Both the position numbers and the translations under genes were made by a program. Shown piece by piece: positions 1 through 8,371 of a DNA stretch of 64,000 nucleotides. This DNA is from Pseudomonas sp. ATCC 13867. GTDB taxonomy: Bacteria > Pseudomonadota > Gammaproteobacteria > Pseudomonadales > Pseudomonadaceae. The stretch's first letter is position 1; each line of letters starts with the position of its first letter. Location of the stretch: positions 2,487,001 through 2,551,000 of the forward strand of contig NC_020829.1 of assembly GCF_000349845.1 (NCBI RefSeq), written 5' to 3'. The notes beneath the pieces are model-generated. The model did not search any database. It saw only the letters and a list, made by a program, of their open reading frames with translations, and was not told the origin of the DNA.

Positions 1-948
1 AGCCTGCTGAGCGAACGTAGCCGAGTGTTCGAACGCGCCGATCCCTACGCGGTGTCGGGCTACGTCAACCAGCACGTGGGCACCCATGATCTGCGCCTGC
101 CGGCCCACGGCCATCCGCAGGCCAGCCTCAACCACCGGCGTTTCGCCAGCCTCGACCTGTGCCGCATCAGCTATGGCGGCGCGGTGCGCGTCACCTCGCC
201 GGCGCTGGAGAGCATCTTCCACCTGCAGATCCTGCTCAGCGGCCACTGCCTGTGGCGTGGCCAGCGCCAGGAGCACTACCTGGCGCCGGGCGAGCTGCTG
301 CTGATCAACCCGGACGATCCGGTCGACCTGACCTACTCGGACGACTGCGAGAAATTCATCCTGAAGATTCCGGTAACCCTGCTCGAAGCCATCTGTGCCG
401 AGCAGCGCTGGAACCATCCGCGCACCGGCGTGCGCTTCATCGAGAACCGTTACCAGCTCGGCGAGCTGGAAGGTTTCGTCAACCTGCTGTCGATGGTCTG
501 CCAGGAGTCCGAGGCCGGCGAGCGCCTGGCCCGGATCGACGAGCACTACCAGCAGATCGTCGCCAGCAAGTTGCTGACCCTGCTCAAGACCAACGTCAGC
601 CGCGAGCCCATCGCTGGCGCCAGCGTGTCTTTCGAGCGCATCGAGGCGTACATCGAGGGCCACCTGCGCGAGGACATCGACGTCGAAGCCCTGGCCCACC
701 AGGCGTCGATGAGCCTGCGCTCGCTCTACGCGCTGTTCGAGCGCCAGGCCGGCACCACGCCGCGCCAGTACATCCGCCGCCTCAAGCTGGAACGCATCCG
801 TGCCTGTCTGGGCGATCCGGCCTGCCCGGTGCGCAGCGTCACCGAGCTGGCGCTGGATTATGGCTTCCTGCACCTGGGGCGCTTCGCCGAAGGCTACCGC
901 CAGCAGTTCGGCGAACTGCCGTCAGAAACCCTCAAGCGCCGCAGCTGA
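1..948 (+). CDS. benR: BenR-like AraC/XylS-family activator (5' end cut off)
   Basis: Transcriptional activator of the AraC/XylS family, most likely the benzoate-responsive BenR. The frame is open from base 1, so the true start lies just outside the window; the first in-window start-like codon is GTG at 25. The N-terminal part is a cupin-like effector domain. The C-terminal ~100 residues carry two helix-turn-helix motifs, including the family-typical ELALDYGFLHLGRFAEGYRQ near the end. It lies upstream of benA in the same direction, and a tandem XylS/BenR-type operator is found before benA. Family call is secure; the BenR assignment rests on context plus that operator. Confidence 0.9.
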   Translation, partial: SLLSERSRVFERADPYAVSGYVNQHVGTHDLRLPAHGHPQASLNHRRFASLDLCRISYGGAVRVTSPALESIFHLQILLSGHCLWRGQRQEHYLAPGELLLINPDDPVDLTYSDDCEKFILKIPVTLLEAICAEQRWNHPRTGVRFIENRYQLGELEGFVNLLSMVCQESEAGERLARIDEHYQQIVASKLLTLLKTNVSREPIAGASVSFERIEAYIEGHLREDIDVEALAHQASMSLRSLYALFERQAGTTPRQYIRRLKLERIRACLGDPACPVRSVTELALDYGFLHLGRFAEGYRQQFGELPSETLKRRS

Positions 949-1400
949 CCTCCGCACTCCCCTGTAGGAGCGGGCCATGCCCGCGATCCGCCGGCAGGGC
1001 CGGCGCTTTCTTTTGCTCCTCGTGTTTCAGGTCCGCTGCTTTGGCTTGGGTGTTCCAGCGCCGCTTCGGCGTGCGCGCGGATTCTGTGTTTCGCCCCCTC
1101 GGGCGACCTACTTTGGCAAACGACGGATGGCCGCCCCACCCAAAGTAGGCAAAGGTCTTGCCCCGGACATCCGGTTTTTCGCTTAGGCGAAAAATTCCCT
1201 CGTTGAAGCGAAGTTCCAGGGGCCCGCGCTGACGGGCCATCCCTGGCCCGACAGCGCTCTCGCGGCATCCCTGCCGCTCAACCCCTGAAACTCCGCTTCA
1301 ACGAGGCCTCCTGAACGGCGCCGTTCGGAGTGAGCGGATGTTTCTCTGGAAGCCTTCAGAGCAAAGGCCAGAGCTGGAATCGAGTGAGTATTGGCTCTTC
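949..1400. repeat. long structured intergenic element between benR and benA
   Basis: No gene is supported here. The stretch starts with a REP-like motif at 964-1005. It then contains an inverted pair CCTACTTTGG (1107-1116) / CCAAAGTAGG (1140-1149) and a near-perfect 25-bp inverted repeat at 1198-1222 and 1282-1306 (2 mismatches) enclosing a GC-rich 59-bp loop. Short open frames exist on both strands but none has a ribosome site, conserved domain or coding character. I read it as a folded non-coding repeat of a type common between Pseudomonas genes. Its function is unknown to me. Confidence 0.55.
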
Positions 1401-1470
1401 GTAGGAGCGAGCTTGCTCGCGAACCGCTCAGTACCGAATTTCCCATGTAGGAGCGCCGCCTGCGGACGGC
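1401..1470 (+). repeat. REP-type palindromic repeats
   Basis: A canonical REP unit lies at 1401-1424, with the core palindrome GAGCGAGCTTGCTCGC. A degenerate unit (GTAGGAGCGCCGCCTGCGGACGGC) follows at about 1447-1470. They end three bases before the predicted BenR operator. Confidence 0.75.
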
Positions 1471-1472
1471 CC

Positions 1473-1508
1473 TGCAGAAAACGGATAGCACTCTGCACAA
1501 AGCGGATA
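1473..1508 (+). promoter_or_regulatory. tandem BenR/XylS operator and benA promoter
   Basis: Two direct repeats matching the XylS-family consensus TGCA-N6-GGNTA: TGCAGAAAACGGATA at 1473-1487 and TGCACAAAGCGGATA at 1494-1508. They are spaced 21 bp start to start, the arrangement known for the Pm and Pben operators. A possible -10 (TAACCT, 1530-1535) follows at a suitable distance, and benA starts at 1572. The match is seen directly; binding by the adjacent benR product is inferred. Confidence 0.85.
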
Positions 1509-1571
1509 TTGCCGCTTCGAACCCAGCCCTAACCTGAGCCTGCCTGAACAATAACAACGGAGGCCCCGGCC

Positions 1572-2939
1572 ATGTCCCTGGGTATCGACTACTTGCGTTC
1601 ACTGCTCGAGGAAGACCCCGAGAAGGGCGTCTACCGCTGCCGGCGGGAGATGTTCACCGACCCGCGCCTGTTCGACCTGGAGATGAAGCACATCTTCGAG
1701 GGCAACTGGGTCTACCTCGCCCATGAAAGCCAGATCCCCGAGAAGAACGACTTCCTGACGACCATGATCGGTCGCCAGTCGATCTTCATCGCGCGCAACA
1801 AGGACGGCGTGCTCAACGCCTTCCTCAACGCCTGCAGCCACAAGGGCGCCATGCTCTGCCGGCACAAGTCCGGCAACCGTTCCAGCTACACCTGCCCGTT
1901 CCACGGCTGGACCTTCAACAACTCCGGCAAGCTGCTCAAGGTCAAGGACCCGGCCGAGGCCGGCTATCCGGAAGGCTTCAACTGCGAAGGCTCCCACGAC
2001 CTGACGAAAATCGCGCGCTTCGAGTCCTATCGCGGCTTCCTCTTCGGCAGCCTGAAGGCCGACGTCAAGCCGCTGGTGGAGCACCTGGGCGAGTCGGCGA
2101 AGATCATCGACATGATCGTCGACCAGTCCCCTGAAGGCCTGGAAGTGCTACGCGGTTCCTCCAGCTACATCTACGAAGGCAACTGGAAGCTCACCGCCGA
2201 GAACGGCGCCGACGGCTACCACGTCAGTTCCGTGCACTGGAACTACGCCGCGACCCAGAACCAGCGCCAGGCGCGCGAGGCTGGCAGCGAGGTGAAGACC
2301 ATGAGTGCCGGCGGCTGGGCCAGGCAAGGCGGTGGCTTCTACTCCTTCGACCACGGCCATCTGCTGCTCTGGAGCCGCTGGGCCAACCCCGAGGCGCGCC
2401 CGGCCTTCGAGCGCCGCGACGAACTGGCCCGCGACCACGGCCAGGCCCGCGCCGACTGGATGATCGAGAACTCGCGCAACCTCTGCCTGTACCCGAACGT
2501 CTACCTGATGGACCAGTTCAGCTCGCAGATCCGCATCGCCCGGCCCATCGACGTCAACCGCACCGAAATAACCATCTACTGCATCGCGCCGAAGGGCGAG
2601 AGCAGCGAGGCGCGCGCCCAGCGCATTCGCCAGTACGAGGATTTCTTCAACGTCAGCGGCATGGCCACGCCGGACGACCTGGAGGAATTCCGTTCCTGCC
2701 AGCAGGCCTACCAGGGCAGCGCCGGCGGCTGGAACGACATGTCGCGCGGGGCGCAGCACTGGATCGACGGTGCCGACGACGCGGCGCGGGAGATCGACCT
2801 GGCGCCGGCGCTGTCCGGCGTGCGCACCGAAGATGAGGGCCTGTTCGTGCTGCAGCACCAGTACTGGCAGCAGACCATGATCGATGCGCTGGCCGCCGAG
2901 CAGGCCAAGCGCATCGCCATGACAGAGGAGGGCGTGTGA
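1572..2939 (+). CDS. benA: benzoate 1,2-dioxygenase, large (alpha) oxygenase subunit
   Basis: Catalytic subunit of the ring-hydroxylating dioxygenase that turns benzoate into a cis-diol using O2 and electrons from BenC. The 455 residues match the family length. The Rieske [2Fe-2S] ligands are seen as C-S-H near residue 87 and CPFHGW about 20 residues later. The mononuclear iron site follows as [13 protein letters not shown], which holds the bridging Asp and two His ligands. The ATG has a GGAGG-type ribosome site (about 1558-1563). The stop codon overlaps the benB start, so alpha and beta are translationally coupled. It is the first gene after the predicted BenR operator. Confidence 0.97.
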   Translation: MSLGIDYLRSLLEEDPEKGVYRCRREMFTDPRLFDLEMKHIFEGNWVYLAHESQIPEKNDFLTTMIGRQSIFIARNKDGVLNAFLNACSHKGAMLCRHKSGNRSSYTCPFHGWTFNNSGKLLKVKDPAEAGYPEGFNCEGSHDLTKIARFESYRGFLFGSLKADVKPLVEHLGESAKIIDMIVDQSPEGLEVLRGSSSYIYEGNWKLTAENGADGYHVSSVHWNYAATQNQRQAREAGSEVKTMSAGGWARQGGGFYSFDHGHLLLWSRWANPEARPAFERRDELARDHGQARADWMIENSRNLCLYPNVYLMDQFSSQIRIARPIDVNRTEITIYCIAPKGESSEARAQRIRQYEDFFNVSGMATPDDLEEFRSCQQAYQGSAGGWNDMSRGAQHWIDGADDAAREIDLAPALSGVRTEDEGLFVLQHQYWQQTMIDALAAEQAKRIAMTEEGV

Positions 2940-3424
2940 TGAGCCGCTACGAGACCGTGCGCGACTTCCTCTACCGCGAAGCGCGCTACCTCGATGACAA
3001 GGACTGGGATGCGTGGCTGGAGCTGTACGCCGCCGACGCCACCTTCTGGATGCCCTCCTGGGACGACCGCGACCGGCTCACCGAAGACCCGCAGCGGGAA
3101 ATCTCGCTGATCTGGTACGGCAGCCGTGGCGGCCTGGAAGACCGCGTGTTCCGCATCAAGACCGAGCGCTCCAGCGCGACCCTGCCGGACACGCGCACCT
3201 CGCACAACCTGAGCAATATCGAGGTGCTCGGCGAGGCCGACGGGCAGTGCCAGGTGCGCTTCAACTGGCACACCCTGAGCTTCCGCTACAAGACCGTCGA
3301 CAGCTACTTCGGCACCAGCTTCTACACGCTCGACGTGCGTGGCGAGCAGCCGCTGGTAAAGGCGAAGAAGGTCGTACTGAAGAACGACTACGTCAGGCAA
3401 GTCATCGACATCTACCACATCTGA
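2939..3424 (+). CDS. benB: benzoate 1,2-dioxygenase, small (beta) subunit
   Basis: Structural beta subunit of the BenAB oxygenase hexamer; 161 residues, the normal size. It contains the family features DWDAWLELYAADATFWMPSW near the N-terminus and the C-terminal KKVVLKNDYVRQVIDIYHI. I chose the ATG at 2939, which shares one base with the benA stop (TGATG). A GTG three bases upstream is also in frame. It is separated from benC by an unusual 154-bp gap filled by a large palindrome. Confidence 0.96.
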   Translation: MSRYETVRDFLYREARYLDDKDWDAWLELYAADATFWMPSWDDRDRLTEDPQREISLIWYGSRGGLEDRVFRIKTERSSATLPDTRTSHNLSNIEVLGEADGQCQVRFNWHTLSFRYKTVDSYFGTSFYTLDVRGEQPLVKAKKVVLKNDYVRQVIDIYHI

Positions 3425-3430
3425 AAAACA

Positions 3431-3559
3431 CGGCGTGAAGCTGCTGCGCTTGCCCGTGCTGCGTTGGAGAACGGTCCGTAATGCTCATTCACTAGAGTGA
3501 ACTGCGCTTCCGAACCGTCCTCCGCCTTGCCCGGCCTGCGCTCGCGACGCTTCAAGCCG
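3431..3559. repeat. 129-bp imperfect palindrome between benB and benC
   Basis: The sequence is an imperfect inverted repeat over its whole length. The outer arms CGGCGTGAAGC (3431-3441) and GCTTCAAGCCG (3549-3559) pair at 10 of 11 positions. The centre is the perfect palindrome TTCACTAGAGTGAA (3488-3501), and intermediate blocks such as GGAGAACGGT / ACCGTCCTCC also pair. Both arms are symmetric around base 3495. The form suggests a MITE-like or large-hairpin repeat inserted inside the ben operon. A T-run follows at about 3561-3566. Effect on expression is unknown. Confidence 0.75.
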
Positions 3560-3578
3560 CTTTTTTGAGGCGAATGAC

Positions 3579-4589
3579 ATGAACAAGATCGCGCTCAACT
3601 TCGAAGACGGCGTTACCCGCTTCATCGACGCCAGCCCCAGCGAGACCGTGGCCGACGCGGCCTACCGCCAGGGCATCAACATCCCGCTGGATTGCCGCGA
3701 CGGCGCCTGCGGCACCTGCAAGTGCTTCGCCGAAGCCGGCCGCTACGACCTGGGCCAGGACTACATCGAGGACGCGCTCACCGAGGACGAAGCCGAGCAG
3801 GGCTACGTGCTCACCTGCCAGATGCGCGCGCAGAGCGATTGCGTGGTGCGCGTGCCGGCCTCCTCGCAAGTCTGCAAGACCGCCCAGGCCAGTTTCGAGG
3901 CCAGCATCAGCGCGGTGCGCCAGCTCTCCGCAAGCACCATCGCGCTGTCGATCAAGGGCGAGTCGCTGAGCAGGCTGGCCTTCCTGCCGGGGCAGTACGT
4001 CAACCTGCGGGTGCCGGGCAGCGAACAGAGCCGCGCCTACTCCTTCAGCTCGCTGCAGAAGGACGGCGAGGTCAGCTTCCTGATCCGCAACGTGCCGGGC
4101 GGCCTGATGAGCAGCTTCCTCACCGGCCTGGCGAAAGCCGGCGACACGATGATCCTGGCCGGCCCGCTGGGCAGCTTCTACCTGCGCGAGATCAAGCGGC
4201 CGCTGTTGCTGCTGGCTGGCGGCACGGGGCTGGCGCCCTTCACCGCGATGCTCGAACAGATCGCCGAGCGCGGCAGCGAGCATCCGCTGCACCTGATCTA
4301 CGGTGTCACCCACGACTTCGACCTGGTGGAGATGGACCGCCTGGAAACCTTCGCCGCGCGCATCCCCAACTTCACCTTCAGCGCCTGTGTCGCCAGCGCG
4401 GAAAGCAGCTACCCGCACAAGGGCTACGTCACCCAGCATATCGCGCCGGCGCACCTGAACGACGGTGAGGTGGACGTCTACCTCTGCGGCCCGCCGCCGA
4501 TGGTCGAGGCGGTCAGCCAGTACATCCGCGAGCAGGGCATCACGCCGGCGAATTTCTACTACGAGAAGTTCGCGGCCAGTGCTGCCTGA
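3579..4589 (+). CDS. benC: benzoate 1,2-dioxygenase electron-transfer reductase
   Basis: NADH:ferredoxin-type reductase that feeds electrons to BenAB. The 336 residues have the expected order. First is a plant-type [2Fe-2S] ferredoxin domain, residues ~1-95, with CRDGACGTCKCF and the distal LTCQ cysteine. Next is an FAD domain with the flavin motif RAYSFSS near 150. Last is an NAD-binding domain with LLLAGGTGLAPFTAML near 215 and a C-terminal YYEKF. All cluster ligands are present. The ATG at 3579 follows the large palindrome; ribosome-site match is moderate (TGAGGCGA). Confidence 0.97.
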   Translation: MNKIALNFEDGVTRFIDASPSETVADAAYRQGINIPLDCRDGACGTCKCFAEAGRYDLGQDYIEDALTEDEAEQGYVLTCQMRAQSDCVVRVPASSQVCKTAQASFEASISAVRQLSASTIALSIKGESLSRLAFLPGQYVNLRVPGSEQSRAYSFSSLQKDGEVSFLIRNVPGGLMSSFLTGLAKAGDTMILAGPLGSFYLREIKRPLLLLAGGTGLAPFTAMLEQIAERGSEHPLHLIYGVTHDFDLVEMDRLETFAARIPNFTFSACVASAESSYPHKGYVTQHIAPAHLNDGEVDVYLCGPPPMVEAVSQYIREQGITPANFYYEKFAASAA

Positions 4590-4619
4590 TACCCGACATC
4601 CGATACCGGGCGGCTCTAC

Positions 4620-4700
4620 GTAGGACCGAGGGGGACGCCTAGTCCTTGCTCGCGAACCAAGCCCCGCTACGAAGCGGTTCGCGAGCAAGCTCGCTCCTAC
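4620..4700. repeat. REP pair, first unit with inserted CTAG block
   Basis: Two inverted REP units lie between benC and benD. The right unit is canonical. The left unit carries an extra block GGGGACGCCTAGTCC inside the core, which lengthens the hairpin. The same insertion is seen at 13512 and, inverted, at 14065. Confidence 0.8.
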
Positions 4701-4733
4701 AGGAGCTCTGCCCGCCGACGTCATGAGGTCACC

Positions 4734-5507
4734 ATGAAAAGATTCAACAACAAGATCGCCCTGGTCACCGGCGCCGCCCAGGGCATCGGCCGGCGTGTCG
4801 CCGAGCGGCTGGTGGAAGAGGGCGCCAGGGTCATCGTCGTGGACCGCTCCGAAATCGTCCACGAACTGCAGGACGCCCTCGGCCAGCATGGCGAAGTGCT
4901 TACCCTGACCGCCGACCTGGAGCGTTTCGCCGACTGCCAGGCTGTGGTCGACCAGGCGCTGACGCGCTTCGACCGCCTCGACATCCTCATCAACAACGTC
5001 GGCGGCACCATCTGGGCCAAACCCTTCGAGCACTACGCCGAGGACGAAATCGAAGCCGAGGTGCGCCGCTCGCTGTTCCCCACCCTTTGGTGCTGCCGCG
5101 CGGCCCTGGTGCCGATGCTGAAGCAGGGCGCGGGCGCCATCGTCAATGTCTCCTCCGTCGCCACCCGTGGCGTGAACCGCGTGCCCTACGGCGCGGCGAA
5201 GGGCGGGGTGAACGCGCTGACCGCCTGCCTCGCCTTCGAGACCGCCGAGCGCGGCGTGCGGGTCAACGCCACCGCCCCCGGCGGCACTCAGGCGCCGCCC
5301 CGGCGCATCCCGCGCAACGCAGCACAGCAGAGCGAGCAGGAGAAGCTCTGGTACCGGCAGATCGTCGAGCAGACCGTCGACAGCAGCCTGATGAAGCGCT
5401 ACGGCAGCATCGACGAACAGGTCGGCGCAATCCTTTTCCTCGCCTCCGACGAAGCCAGCTACATCACCGGCGTGACCCTGCCGGTGGGCGGCGGCGACCT
5501 CGGTTGA
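4734..5507 (+). CDS. benD: cis-dihydroxycyclohexadiene carboxylate dehydrogenase
   Basis: Short-chain dehydrogenase that oxidises and decarboxylates the benzoate cis-diol to catechol with NAD+. The 257 residues carry the Rossmann motif TGAAQGIG near residue 12, NNVGG near 88, a catalytic Ser in NVSSVA and the YxxxK site PYGAAKGG. The C-terminal ITGVTLPVGGGDLG is typical. Start ATG 4734 is preceded by GAGGTCACC. It closes the ben genes and is followed 66 bp later by catB with no visible terminator, so read-through into cat is plausible. Confidence 0.96.
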   Translation: MKRFNNKIALVTGAAQGIGRRVAERLVEEGARVIVVDRSEIVHELQDALGQHGEVLTLTADLERFADCQAVVDQALTRFDRLDILINNVGGTIWAKPFEHYAEDEIEAEVRRSLFPTLWCCRAALVPMLKQGAGAIVNVSSVATRGVNRVPYGAAKGGVNALTACLAFETAERGVRVNATAPGGTQAPPRRIPRNAAQQSEQEKLWYRQIVEQTVDSSLMKRYGSIDEQVGAILFLASDEASYITGVTLPVGGGDLG

Positions 5508-5573
5508 AAGCTGTCGCCTGAACGATCGCGCGGGCCACGCCCGTCCTCCAGAAACCCGAACGGAAATACCGCC

Positions 5574-6695
5574 ATGAGCAGTCCCGTCATCGAACGCATC
5601 GAGTCGATCATCGTCGACCTGCCGACCATCCGCCCGCACAAGCTGGCCATGCACACCATGCAGCAGCAGACGCTGGTGATCATCCGCCTGCGCTGCTCCG
5701 ATGGCGTCGAAGGCCTCGGCGAAGCCACCACCATCGGCGGCCTGGCCTACGGCAACGAGAGCCCGGAAAGCATCAAGGCCAACCTCGACGCGCACTTCGC
5801 GCCGCTGCTGGCCGGCCAGGACGCCAGCAACATCAATGCCTGCATGCAGCGCCTGGACAAGGCGATCAAGGGCAACACCTTCGCCCGCTCGGCGGTGGAA
5901 ACCGCGCTGCTGGACGCCCAGGGCAAGCGCCTCGGCCTGCCGGTCAGCGAACTGCTCGGCGGCCGCGTGCGCGACAGTCTCGAAGTGGCCTGGACCCTGG
6001 CCTCCGGCGACACCGCTCGCGATATCGCCGAAGCCGAGCAGATGCTGGATATCCGCCGTCACCGCATCTTCAAGCTGAAGATCGGCGCCAACCCGCTGGA
6101 GCAGGACCTCCGGCACGTGGTGGCGATCAAGCAGGCCCTGGGCGAGCGCGCCAGCGTGCGCGTGGACGTCAACCAGGGCTGGGACGAGTCCCAGGCCATC
6201 CGTGGCTGCCAGGTACTGGGCGAGAACGGCATCGACCTGATCGAGCAGCCCATCTCGCGCATCAACCGCAGCGGCCAGGTGCGCCTGAACCAGCGCAGCC
6301 CGGCGCCGATCATGGCCGACGAATCCATCGAGAGCGTGGCCGATGCCTTCAGCCTCGCCGCCGACGGCGCCGCCAGCATCTTCGCCCTGAAGATCGCCAA
6401 GAACGGCGGCCCGCGCGCCGTGCTTCGCACCGCGCAGATCGCCGAAGCCGCCGGCATCGCGCTCTACGGCGGGACCATGCTCGAAGGCGCGGTCGGCACC
6501 CTGGCCTCGGCCCACGCCTTCATCACCCTGGAGAAGCTGACCTGGGCCACCGAGCTGTTCGGCCCGCTGCTGCTCACCGAAGAAATCGTCACCGAGGCGC
6601 CGGTCTACCGCGACTTCCAGCTGATGGTGCCGCGCACCCCCGGTCTCGGCCTGACCCTCGACGAAGAGCGCCTGAAGCGTTTCGCCCGCCACTAA
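5574..6695 (+). CDS. catB: muconate cycloisomerase
   Basis: Converts cis,cis-muconate to (+)-muconolactone in the catechol ortho-cleavage branch. Enolase-superfamily protein of 373 residues, the standard length. The catalytic lysine motif HRIFKLKIG lies near 165. The metal ligands follow as VDVNQGW, IEQP and MADES, and the second lysine as FALKIAKNGG. It lies directly behind benD and before catC (14 bp). The LysR activator CatR, usually divergent from catB, is not next to it here, so control may pass to BenR or to a regulator elsewhere. Confidence 0.96.
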   Translation: MSSPVIERIESIIVDLPTIRPHKLAMHTMQQQTLVIIRLRCSDGVEGLGEATTIGGLAYGNESPESIKANLDAHFAPLLAGQDASNINACMQRLDKAIKGNTFARSAVETALLDAQGKRLGLPVSELLGGRVRDSLEVAWTLASGDTARDIAEAEQMLDIRRHRIFKLKIGANPLEQDLRHVVAIKQALGERASVRVDVNQGWDESQAIRGCQVLGENGIDLIEQPISRINRSGQVRLNQRSPAPIMADESIESVADAFSLAADGAASIFALKIAKNGGPRAVLRTAQIAEAAGIALYGGTMLEGAVGTLASAHAFITLEKLTWATELFGPLLLTEEIVTEAPVYRDFQLMVPRTPGLGLTLDEERLKRFARH

Positions 6696-6709
6696 CGGAG
6701 GAAAATCCG

Positions 6710-7000
6710 ATGCTGTTCCACGTGAAGATGACCGTGAAATTGCCCGTCGACATGGACCCGGCGAAAGCCGCCCAGCTCAAGGCCGACGAGAAGGAACTGG
6801 CCCAGCGCCTGCAGCGCGAGGGCAAGTGGCGCCACCTGTGGCGCATCGCCGGGCACTACGCCAACTACAGCGTGTTCGACCTCGCCAGCGTCGAGGAACT
6901 GCACGACACCCTGATGCAACTGCCGCTGTTCCCCTACATGGACATCGAGGTCGACGGGCTCTGCCGCCATCCGTCCTCGATCCACGCTGACGACCGCTGA
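6710..7000 (+). CDS. catC: muconolactone delta-isomerase
   Basis: Small enzyme of 96 residues that isomerises muconolactone to 3-oxoadipate enol-lactone. The N-terminal MLFHVKMTVKLPVDM and the C-terminal HPSSIHADDR are family signatures, and the conserved Glu of LKADEKELAQ is present. A strong ribosome site (GGAGGAAAA) sits before the ATG. It is placed between catB and catA, and all three are probably one transcript. Confidence 0.96.
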   Translation: MLFHVKMTVKLPVDMDPAKAAQLKADEKELAQRLQREGKWRHLWRIAGHYANYSVFDLASVEELHDTLMQLPLFPYMDIEVDGLCRHPSSIHADDR

Positions 7001-7047
7001 TTTTCGTTCCGTACGACTCGACAAGAACAAGACTTGAGGATCGCATC

Positions 7048-7980
7048 ATGACCGTGAAGATTTCCCAGACTGCCGACATCCAGAAGTTCTTCGAAGAAGC
7101 CAGTGGCGCCCTGAATGACCAGGGCAACCCGCGCGTGAAGAACCTCGTCCTGCGAATCCTGCAGGACACCGCGAAACTGATCGAAGACATGAATGTTACG
7201 CCCGACGAATTCTGGAAGGCGGTGGACTACCTCAACCGCCTTGGCTCCCGTCAGGAGGCCGGCCTGGTCGTCGCCGGCCTCGGCGTCGAGCACTACCTCG
7301 ACCTGCTGCTGGACGCCCAGGACGCGGCTGCCGGCCTCGGCGGCGGTACCCCGCGCACCATCGAAGGCCCGCTGTACGTGGCCGGCGCGCCGCTGTCCGA
7401 AGGCGAAGCGCGGATGGACGACGGCAAGGATGCGGGCACCGTGATGTTTCTTTCCGGCCGCGTGTTCGACCCGCAGGGCAAGCCGCTGGCCGGCGCGGTG
7501 GTCGATCTCTGGCACGCCAACACCCAGGGCACCTACTCGTACTTCGACAGCACCCAGTCCGAGTTCAACCTGCGCCGGCGCATCGTCACCGACGCCGAAG
7601 GGCGCTACCAGGCGCGCAGCATCGTGCCCAGTGGCTACGGCTGTCCGCCGGATGGCCCGACCCAGGAGTTGCTCGATCAGCTCGGCCGCCACGGCCAGCG
7701 CCCGGCGCACATCCACTTCTTCATCTCCGCGCCGGGGCATCGCCACCTGACCACGCAGATCAACCTCGCCGGCGACCAGTACCTGTGGGACGACTTCGCC
7801 TACGCCACCCGCGACGGGCTGATCGGCGAGGTGCGTTTCGTCGAAGACGCAGAGGCCGCGAAGGTGCGCGGTGTGGAAGGGCGTTTCGCCGAGATCGAGT
7901 TCGACTTCCAGTTGCAGCAGGCGGTTTCCGCTGATGCCGAGGACCGCAGCAACCGTCCCCGCGCGCTGCAGGAAGCCTGA
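7048..7980 (+). CDS. catA: catechol 1,2-dioxygenase
   Basis: Intradiol ring-cleaving dioxygenase that opens catechol to cis,cis-muconate using Fe(III). The 310 residues comprise an N-terminal helical dimerisation region (1-~105) and a beta-sandwich catalytic domain. The four iron ligands are visible: Tyr in QGTYSYFDS, Tyr in PSGYGCPPDG, and the two His of RPAHIHFFIS. Start ATG 7048 has GAGGATCGC upstream. It ends the catBCA block; REP repeats and a new promoter region follow. Confidence 0.97.
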   Translation: MTVKISQTADIQKFFEEASGALNDQGNPRVKNLVLRILQDTAKLIEDMNVTPDEFWKAVDYLNRLGSRQEAGLVVAGLGVEHYLDLLLDAQDAAAGLGGGTPRTIEGPLYVAGAPLSEGEARMDDGKDAGTVMFLSGRVFDPQGKPLAGAVVDLWHANTQGTYSYFDSTQSEFNLRRRIVTDAEGRYQARSIVPSGYGCPPDGPTQELLDQLGRHGQRPAHIHFFISAPGHRHLTTQINLAGDQYLWDDFAYATRDGLIGEVRFVEDAEAAKVRGVEGRFAEIEFDFQLQQAVSADAEDRSNRPRALQEA

Positions 7981-8001
7981 TTCCCGCGTGATGCTGACCC
8001 T

Positions 8002-8215
8002 GTAGGAGCGAGCTTGCTCGCGAACCAAGCTATCCGGCCGCTCCGGTGCTGGGCGGGTTCGCGAGCAAGCTCGCTCCTACGAAAAGCCTGCAACTGACTG
8101 CAGCCGCGACGTTCCTGCGCTCGGGCTGTCGTAGGCATGGCCAGCTCCTACAGGGGTAATCCCACGCTCACTTGTAGGAGCGAGCCATGCTCGCGATCCG
8201 CGGACAGGGTCCGCG
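8002..8215. repeat. cluster of REP palindromes after catA
   Basis: An inverted pair of canonical REP units spans 8002-8080. A short palindrome-like unit lies at 8131-8151. A second REP class with GAGCCATGCTCGCG and a following GCGGACAGGGTCCGC hairpin lies at 8174-8215. The gap of 391 bp between catA and catI holds no gene. Confidence 0.8.
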
Positions 8216-8273
8216 CCCGCGTGAACGACCATCTGCACCCCCGCAAGACAGCCGTTAGCCCCCTAAGAGAAGT

Positions 8274-8307
8274 GTTCGATATTCGCACCAATAGTCGATT
8301 ATCGCAT
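8274..8307 (+). promoter_or_regulatory. tandem PcaR-type boxes upstream of catI
   Basis: GTTCGATATTCGCAC (8274-8288) differs at one base from the PcaR box described for P. putida pcaIJ (GTTCGATAATCGCAC, from memory). A second, looser copy AGTCGATTATCGCAT (8293-8307) follows two helical turns away. The catI ATG is at 8372. PcaR is known to bind over the -35/-10 region of pcaIJ. The pcaR gene itself is not in this window, so the match is inferred to be functional. Confidence 0.75.
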
Positions 8308-8371
8308 TGTTCGCCCATCCCCCCGACGGTACTGTTTTCCCATCGGCACCCCCTACACAACGAGACCGACC

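Noticed and set aside
1183..1602. Open frame opposite the benR-benA gap
   Set aside because: Falls in the inverted-repeat/REP region and runs through the benA promoter; no ribosome site or known domain.
3552..6692. 1046-codon open frame antisense to benC-catB
   Set aside because: It runs across three well-defined genes on the other strand and translates to low-complexity Ala/Gly/Arg-rich sequence.
8002..8215. Repeated palindromes as tRNA or small RNA genes
   Set aside because: They are REP elements with the genus-typical core; no cloverleaf or CCA end.
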